Below are positions 44,489 to 51,983 of a DNA stretch of 64,000 nt, piece by piece (the stretch's first letter is position 1; each line of letters starts with the position of its first letter). The notes beneath the pieces are model-generated. The model worked only from the letters and a program-made list of their open reading frames with translations, had not been told where the DNA came from and made no database searches. Origin of the DNA: Nocardia sp. NRRL S-836 (GTDB lineage: Bacteria > Actinomycetota > Actinomycetes > Mycobacteriales > Pseudonocardiaceae); assembly GCF_001279525.1 (NCBI RefSeq), contig NZ_LGDY01000103.1:186001-250000 (forward strand). The letters are read 5' to 3'. Both the position numbers and the translations under genes were made by a program.

Positions 44489-47029
44489 ATGCCCCTGCTG
44501 CTCGGCCGCACCGACGAGCTCCGCTGCCTGGACGGCCTGCTCGCCGCTGCCCGCGAGGGCAGCGGCGGCGTGCTGGTGCTGCGCGGCGAGGCCGGCATCG
44601 GCAAGAGCGCGTTGCTCGGCCACGTCCGGGAGGCGGCGGGGTTCCGGCTGGTGGAGGCGTCCGGCTCGGAGTTCGAGACGGACCTGCCGTTCGCGGCGCT
44701 GCACCAGCTGTGCCTGCCGGTCCTGGGGCACCTGGACGAGCTGGAGCCGCAGCGGCGCCGCGCTCTCGAGGTGGCGTTCGGGATGGCGGAGGGTGCGCCG
44801 GACCTGTTCCGGATCGGGCTCGCCGCGCTCGACCTGCTCGCCGCCGCCGCACGGGAGCTTCCACTGCTGTGCGTGGTGGACGACGCGCACTGGCTCGACA
44901 CGGCGTCGGCGAAGGCGTTGTCGTTCCTGGCCCGGCGGATCGGGGCCGAGCCGGTGGCGATGGTGCTCGCGGCACGGGAGGGGCTGACCGAGCTGCCGTC
45001 GCTGGAGCTCACCGGGTTGTCCGACGCCGACGCGCGCACCCTGCTGGGCGGTGTGCCGGACGACCGCGTGCTGGCCGAGGCGCGCGGGAACCCCTTGGCG
45101 TTGCAGGAACTTCCGAAGGCCGGGTTCGGGCTGCCGGACTCGTCGTCGGTCGTGCACCGGGTCGAACGCGGCTTCCAGGCCAGGCTGGCCGGTCTGCCCG
45201 GCCGTGACCTGCTGGTCCTCGCGAGCGCCGACGCCACCGGTGACCCCGCCCTGCTCTGGGCGGCGGCCGAGGTGCTCGGGCTGCCGACCGACGCCGACAC
45301 CGGTGACCTGGTGACGATCTCGACGAAGGTCCGCTTCTGCCACCCGCTCGCGCGGTCGGCCGTCTACCGGGCGGCGACCGCGGCCGAACGCCGGGCGGCG
45401 CACCGGGCGCTGGCGGAGGTGACGACGGACCCGGACCGCAGGGCGTGGCACCGCGCCGAGGCGACCGCCGGGCCGGACGAGGCGGTGGCGGCCGAGCTGG
45501 AGGCCGCCGCAGAACGGGCGGGGGCGCGCGGAGGGGTGCGGGCGTCGGCGGCGTTCCTGACGCGGGCGGCCGCGTTGTCGCTGGACCCGGTGGCACGCAC
45601 GGACCGCGCGTTGCGGGCCGCCCAGGCCGAGCTCGACGGCGGCGCGGCGGACGCCGCCCTCGACCTGCTGTCCACTGTGGAGCCTCGGGACGACGTGCAG
45701 CACGCCCGCGCGGACCTGCTGCGCGGGCGGATCGCGTTCGTGCGGCAGGAGGACGGCCCCGCGCTCATGCTCGGCGCCGCGCACCGGCTGGCCGCGATCG
45801 ATCCGCGGTGGTCACGCGACTGCTTCCTCGACGCGCTGGAGATGGGCCTGGTCGTGGGGCGCGCGAACGGCGTGATGGACACCGTCATCGCCGAGGCCAG
45901 GTCCGCGCCGCCCTCGGAACAGCCGGACGTCCTCGACGCGCTGGTGCTGCTCACCGGCTCCGGGCACCGGGCGGCGGCACCGTTGCTGCGGCGGGTGCTC
46001 ACCGACCGTGCCCTGTGGACCCGCCGGCCCGCGCTGGCCACGATGATCGCCGGTGAGCTGTGGGACCTGGACGCCCACGTGGAGGTCACCCGCTGGCTGC
46101 TCGCGACCGGCCGTGACACGGGCACGCCGTGGATGCTGCGGCTCGGGCTCGCGCAGGAGGCGGTCGCGGCCACGCACCGGGGCGAGCTGACGGCGGCGGC
46201 GAGCCTCGTGGCCGAGGAGGAGGCGATCGCGGACGCGTTCGGCGACCTGCCCATGACGTACGCGCGGGTGCACCTGCTGGCGTGGCGGGGCGAGCTCGGC
46301 CCGCTCGACGCGGCGCTGACCGACGCCGGCGCCCGCGGCAAGGGGCAACTCGTAGCGAACATCCACTGGGCGAAGTCCGTGCTGTACAACGCGCGCAGCG
46401 ACTACCCCGCCGCGCTGCGGGAGGCGCGGGCCGCGGTGGAGGCGGGTGACCTCTACCTGGCGGGCATCGCGTTGCCGGAGCTGGTCGAGGCGGCCGTGCG
46501 GTGTGGCGAGGACGCCTCTGCCGCGCTGGCGGAGCTCAGTGCGCGTTCATCGGCCAGCGGAACCGCGTGGGCTCGTGGTGTCACGGCGTGCGCACGGGCG
46601 TTGGTGTCCGGCGTCGAGGACGACTACGTGGAAGCCGTGGAGACCGGCAGTCCGGCGCCTTATCGCGCACGCGCACACCTGCTCTACGGCGAGTGGTTGC
46701 GCCGCGCGGGTCGTCGCAAGGACGCGCGCGAACACCTGCGCACCGCACACGAGTCGTTCGCGGACATGGGTGTGCTCGGGTTCGCACAACGTGCGGCGGA
46801 CGAGCTGAAGGCGACGGGCGAGGTGGCGCGCAGCCGTTCCGCGGACGCCTTCGAGGCCCTGACCGCCCAGGAGGCCCACATCGCCCGCCTCGTCGCGACG
46901 GGGGCGACGTCGAAGGAGGTGGCCGCGCGCCTGTTCCTCAGCCCGCGCACGGTCGACGCCCACCTGCGCAACGTCTACCGCAAGCTCGGCATCAACTCCC
47001 GCCGCCAGCTCCGCACGTCCGTCGGCTGA
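44489..47029 (+). CDS. LAL-type (large ATP-binding LuxR) transcriptional regulator
   Basis: An 846-residue regulator of the MalT/LAL type. The N-terminal ATPase has Walker A GEAGIGKSALL (about 33-43) and Walker B LLCVVDDAHWLD (about 128-139). A long helical, TPR-like middle follows, and a LuxR helix-turn-helix closes the protein (LTAQEAHIARLVATGATSKE, LSPRTVDAHLRNVYRKLG). LALs are ATP-dependent activators, often of secondary-metabolite or sugar genes. It is divergent from the MFS-Dabb-SnoaL operon, the likely target. Confidence 0.94.
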   Translation: MPLLLGRTDELRCLDGLLAAAREGSGGVLVLRGEAGIGKSALLGHVREAAGFRLVEASGSEFETDLPFAALHQLCLPVLGHLDELEPQRRRALEVAFGMAEGAPDLFRIGLAALDLLAAAARELPLLCVVDDAHWLDTASAKALSFLARRIGAEPVAMVLAAREGLTELPSLELTGLSDADARTLLGGVPDDRVLAEARGNPLALQELPKAGFGLPDSSSVVHRVERGFQARLAGLPGRDLLVLASADATGDPALLWAAAEVLGLPTDADTGDLVTISTKVRFCHPLARSAVYRAATAAERRAAHRALAEVTTDPDRRAWHRAEATAGPDEAVAAELEAAAERAGARGGVRASAAFLTRAAALSLDPVARTDRALRAAQAELDGGAADAALDLLSTVEPRDDVQHARADLLRGRIAFVRQEDGPALMLGAAHRLAAIDPRWSRDCFLDALEMGLVVGRANGVMDTVIAEARSAPPSEQPDVLDALVLLTGSGHRAAAPLLRRVLTDRALWTRRPALATMIAGELWDLDAHVEVTRWLLATGRDTGTPWMLRLGLAQEAVAATHRGELTAAASLVAEEEAIADAFGDLPMTYARVHLLAWRGELGPLDAALTDAGARGKGQLVANIHWAKSVLYNARSDYPAALREARAAVEAGDLYLAGIALPELVEAAVRCGEDASAALAELSARSSASGTAWARGVTACARALVSGVEDDYVEAVETGSPAPYRARAHLLYGEWLRRAGRRKDAREHLRTAHESFADMGVLGFAQRAADELKATGEVARSRSADAFEALTAQEAHIARLVATGATSKEVAARLFLSPRTVDAHLRNVYRKLGINSRRQLRTSVG

Positions 47030-47044
47030 CCGCATCCCGCCGGA

Positions 47045-47926
47045 TCAGAGTGCGGTCCAGTCGCGTGACCGCAGGTGGTCCACGACGACCTCGACGGCCG
47101 GGGTCAGCTCACCGCGTGTGACCAGGTACAACGTGTTCAACGGCGGAACCTCCGGCCGGTGCAGCAGCTCCACCGACCCGGTCGCGAGCGCGGGCTCCGC
47201 GAGGTAGCGCGGCAACGCCGACACCCCGGCCCCGGCGACCACCGCCGCCAGCACCGCCCGCAGGTCCGGCACGACCACGGCGACCGGGTTCGGTGGCCGA
47301 CGGCCGAACTCGCTGCGCCAGTACCGCCGCACGATCGGCAGGTCCGCCGAGTACGCGACCAGCGGAAGGTGTTCGAGCGCGCGCACCGGGTCCTCCGCGA
47401 GCAACGCGGGCGAGACCGTCTGCGCCAGCACCGGCGGCCCGACCAGCAGGAACTCCTCGTCCGCGAACGGCGTGACGGTGAACCCGGCTCCTGGGCGCAC
47501 CGACGAGAGCACCACGTCCAGCCGTGCGTCGCGCAGGGCGGCCAGCAGGTCGGCGGCCAGTCCGAGCGTGACCTCGAACCGCACCCCGCGCTGGGTGAGC
47601 GGCGCCAGCGCCGGCAGCCCGCGGGCCGTCATGAACTCCGCCGCTCCCCCGATCCGCACCACGCCCTCCAGTGCGGCGACCGGGTCGAGCGCCGACCGCA
47701 GGTGGTCGAGGTGCGACCCCACCCGCCGGGCCAGCTCGTCCGCGCGCGGCGTCGGCGTCACCCCGCGGCCGCCGCGCACGAACAGCCGCGCGCCCACCTC
47801 GTTCTCCAGCCGCGCCAGCTGGCCGCTCACCGCGGGCTGTGTGAGCCCGCGCCGCGTGGCCGCCGCCGTGAGCGAGCCGCCGCGGTAGATCTCCAGGAAG
47901 GTCGCCAGCAGGTCCAGGTCCGTCAC
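47045..47926 (-). CDS. LysR family transcriptional regulator
   Basis: A 293-residue LysR protein. HTH at 1-60 (LDLLATFLEIYRGGSLTAAA, LTQPAVSGQLARLENEVG), effector domain after residue 90. GTG start at 47926. It is divergent from the DJ-1/PfpI gene with a perfect palindrome (47939-47958) right before its own start, so it probably regulates both genes. Confidence 0.93.
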   Translation of the reverse strand: MTDLDLLATFLEIYRGGSLTAAATRRGLTQPAVSGQLARLENEVGARLFVRGGRGVTPTPRADELARRVGSHLDHLRSALDPVAALEGVVRIGGAAEFMTARGLPALAPLTQRGVRFEVTLGLAADLLAALRDARLDVVLSSVRPGAGFTVTPFADEEFLLVGPPVLAQTVSPALLAEDPVRALEHLPLVAYSADLPIVRRYWRSEFGRRPPNPVAVVVPDLRAVLAAVVAGAGVSALPRYLAEPALATGSVELLHRPEVPPLNTLYLVTRGELTPAVEVVVDHLRSRDWTAL

Positions 47927-47938
47927 GTCAACTCCTCA

Positions 47939-47958
47939 GCCATAAGCCAGCTTATGGC
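47939..47958. promoter_or_regulatory. LysR-type palindrome between lysR and the DJ-1/PfpI gene
   Basis: GCCATAAGC and GCTTATGGC form a perfect 9-bp inverted repeat with a 2-base centre (47939-47958), 13 bp before the LysR start. The core ATAAG-N4-CTTAT fits the LysR box layout. Confidence 0.65.
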
Positions 47959-48032
47959 TTGCGCTGCCGAGGTGGATGATCCGTGATGGGATTGTGGTTG
48001 TGCCGGACAAGCACCCAGCGAGAGGAAGCACG

Positions 48033-48686
48033 ATGAAGAAGGTCCTGATGGTCGTCACCGGCGCGAACGAGCTGAAGCTCGCGGACGGCACGAGCCACCC
48101 CACCGGTTTCTGGGCGGAGGAGGTCGTCGAGTCGCACCGCGTGCTCACCGAGGGCGGCGCCGAGGTCACCGTGGCGACGCCGGGCGGCGTGGTCCCGACC
48201 GTCGACGCCGGCAGCCTGGAGGGCACCGACTTCGCCGGGCCCGCCGCGGCCGTCACGCGCGACCCCGCGAACCTCGGCGAGGTCGACGCCGCCGACTTCG
48301 ACGCCATCTACGTGCCCGGCGGCCACGGCCCGATGACCGACCTGGCGTTCGACGCGGGCCTGGGCCGCCTGCTGACCGAGTTCCACGACACCGGCAAGGT
48401 CGTTGCCGCCCTGTGCCACGGCCCGGCCGGCCTGCTCCCGGCGGTGCGCGCGAACGGCGAGTTCGTGTTCGCGGGCAAGGAGATGGCCGTCTTCAGCGAC
48501 GAGGAGGAACGCCAGGGCGGCCTCGACGTGCCGTACTCGGTCGAGGGCAGGCTGCGCGAGCTCGGCGCGAAGATCGCCACGGGCCCGGCGTGGTCGAGCA
48601 CGGTCGTCACCGACGGCCGGTTCGTGACCGGCCAGAACCCGCAGTCCACCGTCGCCACCGCCCAGGCCGTGCTCGCGCTCCTGTAG
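48033..48686 (+). CDS. Type 1 glutamine amidotransferase domain protein (DJ-1/PfpI, Hsp31-like)
   Basis: A 217-residue DJ-1/PfpI protein. The nucleophile elbow is AALCHGPAG with the reactive Cys, YVPGGHGPMTDL holds the conserved Gly/His turn, and DEEERQGGLDVPYSVEGRL belongs to the Hsp31-like group. Such proteins act as glyoxalase III, deglycase-like or chaperone enzymes against reactive carbonyls. ATG at 48033 has GAGAGGAAG upstream. Divergent from its probable LysR regulator. Confidence 0.92.
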   Translation: MKKVLMVVTGANELKLADGTSHPTGFWAEEVVESHRVLTEGGAEVTVATPGGVVPTVDAGSLEGTDFAGPAAAVTRDPANLGEVDAADFDAIYVPGGHGPMTDLAFDAGLGRLLTEFHDTGKVVAALCHGPAGLLPAVRANGEFVFAGKEMAVFSDEEERQGGLDVPYSVEGRLRELGAKIATGPAWSSTVVTDGRFVTGQNPQSTVATAQAVLALL

Positions 48687-48954
48687 ACCGGGAGCCGCAG
48701 CACCCCGAGCACCCGGCGGATCGCCGCCGACCGGCACACGGCCTTGAGCCCACCCGCCAGCCGGTCGGCGGCGACGACCGTCCCGACCAGGTGCACCACC
48801 GGCACCCACGCGACCTCGCCGCCCCGCCTCACCAGCACCTCGCCGATGCCCCGCACCTCTGAACAGGTGATCAGGGCGGCGGGAATAGCTCGGCCCCCCA
48901 CGCGTTAAGGTAGATGCAAACGCATAGAACTTCAGACAGAAGGAGGCGGGGACC
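48687..48954. other. Intergenic stretch with coding-like minus strand, no recognised gene
   Basis: The 268 bp between the DJ-1 and LLM genes contain, on the minus strand, about 60 codons with G or C in nearly every third position (from about 48880 down to 48690), running on antisense into the DJ-1 gene. No start with a ribosome binding site and no known motif is visible. This may be a gene remnant. The right end (48900-48950) is A/T-richer and should hold the LLM promoter. Confidence 0.3.
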
Positions 48955-50112
48955 GTGCAGTTCGGAGTGTTCTCGGTGAGCGACATCACCAGGGATCCGG
49001 TGAGCGGCGAGACCCCCAGCGAGGCCGAGCGCATCGACGCGATCGTCCAGATCGCGCAGAAGACCGAGGAGGTCGGGCTCGACGTCTTCGCGATCGGCGA
49101 GCACCACAACCCGCCGTTCTTCTCGTCCGCGCCGACGACCCTGCTGGCCGCCATCGCGGCGACCACGAAGAAGCTGGTCGTCAGCACCGCGACGACGTTG
49201 ATCACGACCAACGACCCGGTGCGCATCGCCGAGGAGTACGCGATGCTGCAGCACCTGGCGAAGGGTCGCATGGACCTCATGCTGGGCCGCGGCAACACCG
49301 CCCCGGTCTACCCGTGGTTCGGCGCGGACATCCGGCAGAGCCTGCCGCTGGCGCTGGAGAACTACAACCTCCTGCACCGGTTGTGGCGCGAGGACGTCGT
49401 GGACTGGGAGGGCAAGTTCCGCACCCCGTTGCAGGGCTTCACCTCCACGCCGCGGCCGCTGGACGACCTGCCGCCGTTCGTGTGGCACGGGTCGATCCGC
49501 ACGCCGGAGATCGCGGAGCAGGCCGCCTACTACGGCGACGGCTTCTTCGCGAACAACATCTTCTGGCCCAAAGAGCACTACATGCGGCTGATCAAGTTCT
49601 ACCGCCAGCGGTACGCGCACTACGGCCACGGCACGGAGAAGCAGGCCATCGTCGGTCTCGGCGGGCAGGCCTACATCGCGAAGAGGTCGCAGGACGCGCT
49701 CGACGAGTTCCGCCCGTACTTCAACGAGGCACCGGTCTACGGGCACGGGCCGAGGATGGAGGACTTCATGGAGCAGACGCCGCTGTCGGTCGGCAGCCCG
49801 CAGGAGGTCATCGACAAGACGCTGACGTTCCGCGAGCACTTCGGCGACTACCAGCGGCAGATGTTCCTGATGGACCACGCCGGCCTGCCGCTCAAGACCG
49901 TGCTGAACCAGCTCGACCTGCTGGGCGAGGAGGTGGTTCCGGTGCTGCGCAAGGAGATCGAGGCGCGGCAGGACCCGGAGACCGCCCAGCCGCCGACGCA
50001 CGCGGTGCGGCTCAAGGCCAAGTACGGCGACGGACCGGCCCGCCAGCCGCGCCCGAACGCCAACCGCGGCGACAACGTCACCGGCGGCTCGCCCTACCAG
50101 GACTCCGAGTGA
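48955..50112 (+). CDS. LLM class flavin-dependent monooxygenase (CE1758-type)
   Basis: A 385-residue luciferase-like monooxygenase. The start MQFGVFSVSDITRDP, then IGEHHNPPFFSSAPTTLLAA, LATATTLITTNDPVRIAEEY-like STATTLITTNDPVRIAEEYA and MLGRGNTAPVYPWFG are family features, quoted in part. It would oxidise a substrate with FMNH2 and O2. GTG start with AGGAGG upstream at about 48942. It is followed by a MarR gene and an FMN reductase, the pairing known as the CE1758/CE1759 LLM duo; the reductase would supply reduced flavin. Confidence 0.9.
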   Translation: MQFGVFSVSDITRDPVSGETPSEAERIDAIVQIAQKTEEVGLDVFAIGEHHNPPFFSSAPTTLLAAIAATTKKLVVSTATTLITTNDPVRIAEEYAMLQHLAKGRMDLMLGRGNTAPVYPWFGADIRQSLPLALENYNLLHRLWREDVVDWEGKFRTPLQGFTSTPRPLDDLPPFVWHGSIRTPEIAEQAAYYGDGFFANNIFWPKEHYMRLIKFYRQRYAHYGHGTEKQAIVGLGGQAYIAKRSQDALDEFRPYFNEAPVYGHGPRMEDFMEQTPLSVGSPQEVIDKTLTFREHFGDYQRQMFLMDHAGLPLKTVLNQLDLLGEEVVPVLRKEIEARQDPETAQPPTHAVRLKAKYGDGPARQPRPNANRGDNVTGGSPYQDSE

Positions 50113-50122
50113 GGTAAGGGCC

Positions 50123-50548
50123 GTGACCAGGGCGAACGAGGCGTGGGAGTCACTGATGACCGCCTACGCCGTGCTGATGAAGCGGTTCAACGCCGAGGAC
50201 GTGTGGGGTGAGCTGAGCATGCGCGAGTACGACGTGCTCTACACCCTGTCCAAGTGCGACGGTCCACTTCGGATGAGTGAGCTCAACCGGCACGTGCTGC
50301 TCAGCCAGCCCGCCCTGTCCCGCATGGTCGACCGCCTGGTCGACCGCGGGCTGGTGGACCGCTGCACCGATCCCGGTGACCGCCGGGGTGTGCGCCTGTC
50401 GCTCACCCCGGCCGGCCGCAAGACCCAGCAGGAGATCGGCCGCCCGCACGCGCGCAGCGTCACGCGCGCGTTGGGCGTGCTGACCCCGCGGGAACTAGAC
50501 CAGCTCGCCGCGATCTGCGGCAAGCTCAGCCAGAGCGAGGAGCAATGA
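50123..50548 (+). CDS. MarR family transcriptional regulator
   Basis: A 141-residue MarR protein with a winged helix at about 35-100: LSMREYDVLYTLSK, MSELNRHVLLSQPALSRMVD and the wing DPGDRRGVRLSLT. GTG start, 10 bp after the LLM stop; its own stop overlaps the next ATG (ATGA). Its place inside the monooxygenase operon suggests autoregulation of the operon in response to the substrate or an oxidant. Confidence 0.93.
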   Translation: MTRANEAWESLMTAYAVLMKRFNAEDVWGELSMREYDVLYTLSKCDGPLRMSELNRHVLLSQPALSRMVDRLVDRGLVDRCTDPGDRRGVRLSLTPAGRKTQQEIGRPHARSVTRALGVLTPRELDQLAAICGKLSQSEEQ

Positions 50549-51213
50549 GCACCACCTTCCAGCTCGCCGTCGTGTCGGCGGGCACGAGCGACCCGTCGTC
50601 CACCCGCCTGCTCGCCGACCGCGTCGCCGGCCGGGTCACCGCACTGGCCGGGCAGCGGTCGCAGACCGTGCGGACCCAGGTGGTCGAGCTGCGCACACTC
50701 GCCTCCGAGATCGCCAACGCCCTGGTGTCCAACCACATCGGCGCCGGCCTGCAGAAGGCCATCGCCACGCTGCAGCACGCCGACGCCATCGTCGCGTCGA
50801 CCCCGGTCTACAAGGCGGGCGCGAGCGGCCTGTTCACGTCGTTCTTCCAGGTCCTCGACAACGACCTGCTGATCGCGAAGCCCGTCGTGCTCGCCGCGAC
50901 CGCCGGCACCGCACGGCACGCGCTCGTCGTCGACGACCAGATCCGCGGCCTGTTCGCCTACCTGCGGACCGTGGTCGTGCCGACGTCGCTGTTCGCCGCG
51001 ACCGAGGACTGGACGGACCCGGCGCTGAACAAGCGCATCGACCGGGCCGCGCTGGAACTGGTGGCGCTCATGGCCTCCGGCTTCGAGAAGCAGGTGCGCG
51101 AGGAGTCGTGGGGCCGCTACCAGCACGAGTTCGGCAGCGCGGGCGGGACCGAGGTCTCGATCGACCTCGACTCCGACCTCATGCGCCTCGCCGCGGGCGG
51201 CGCCGCGAGCTAG
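50545..51213 (+). CDS. NAD(P)H-dependent FMN reductase (CE1759-type)
   Basis: A 222-residue flavodoxin-like reductase. LAVVSAGTSDPSSTRLLADRV is the FMN phosphate-binding start, and ASTPVYKAGASGLFTSFFQVLD is the typical flavin-ring segment. It should reduce FMN for the LLM monooxygenase two genes upstream. Translation is coupled to MarR by the ATGA overlap. Confidence 0.92.
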   Translation: MSTTFQLAVVSAGTSDPSSTRLLADRVAGRVTALAGQRSQTVRTQVVELRTLASEIANALVSNHIGAGLQKAIATLQHADAIVASTPVYKAGASGLFTSFFQVLDNDLLIAKPVVLAATAGTARHALVVDDQIRGLFAYLRTVVVPTSLFAATEDWTDPALNKRIDRAALELVALMASGFEKQVREESWGRYQHEFGSAGGTEVSIDLDSDLMRLAAGGAAS

Positions 51214-51504
51214 AAGTCCGCGCCGCGCGAGAGCGACCCGTGCGCGCGCAGCCCGTTCTCGTACAGGACAACGGCGGCGTCGTATTCGGCGCCGCCGTTG
51301 CCTTCCAGGAAGACCGGCGGCGGAGGCCACCACCCCGGCGTCGAACGGGTTCACGGCGTCCCCTGGTCGGTGCGTTCGCGCCCGGCAGCCCGGTCTACTA
51401 CTACCTGCCGTGGGCGCCGCTGGGGCTCGCGGTGGCCGCCGCGCTGCTGTTGATCACGAGCCGACGGGCGCAGCTCGGTCCGCAGTGACCGGCCGGTCCC
51501 GGTC
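51214..51504. other. Intergenic stretch with a possible gene remnant
   Basis: The 291 bp after the FMN reductase carry no complete gene. On the plus strand, about 40 codons ending at 51488 encode a plausible terminal membrane helix (YYYLPWAPLGLAVAAALLLI) followed by charged residues and a stop, with no start of their own. This could be the tail of a lost membrane-protein gene. Confidence 0.3.
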
Positions 51505-51837
51505 TCACCCGCGGGGCGCGACCTCCATCTCACCCAGCCGCGACCAGTCGTCCTGCTCCAGCACGGCGTTCACGATCCTCGGCGTCTCCGCGAGGTGGGG
51601 CGGCAGCTCCTCCTGCGCGTTCCTGAAGTGCTCCGACCGCACGTGCGCCGCACCCGCGTCGCCGTCCCGGAACGCCTCCACGAGCACGTACTCGTTGGGG
51701 TCGTCGAGGCTGCGCGACCAGTCGAACCACAGGCAGCCCGGCTCGGCCCTGGTCGCCTCGGTGAACGCGCGGGAGATCTCCGGCCAGGCGTCGGCGTGCT
51801 CGGGCAGCACCTGGAACTTGGCGGTGATGAAGATCAA
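51505..51837 (-). CDS. Antibiotic biosynthesis monooxygenase (ABM/YgiN-like) domain protein
   Basis: A 110-residue ferredoxin-like ABM protein: IFITAKFQVLPEHADAWPEI, EPGCLWFDWSRSLDDPNEYVLVEAF and AHVRSEHF are family features, quoted in part. It probably works as a quinol or small-molecule monooxygenase without cofactor. The start is TTG at 51837, supported by GGAGG 6 bp upstream. No operon partner; the divergent MFS gene begins about 150 bp away. Confidence 0.88.
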   Translation of the reverse strand: MIFITAKFQVLPEHADAWPEISRAFTEATRAEPGCLWFDWSRSLDDPNEYVLVEAFRDGDAGAAHVRSEHFRNAQEELPPHLAETPRIVNAVLEQDDWSRLGEMEVAPRG

Positions 51838-51983
51838 GACGGCCTCCTTCTGCGTGGTACCCCGACCCTAGGCCGCACCGCCACGCCCCGCGCAACGCCT
51901 GCCGGGCCACGACCAGGTGACCGCCTGCCACCGGGCCCGTGCACGCGCTGCGCGGCCCCCGAACCTGCGCGATCATCGGCGCC

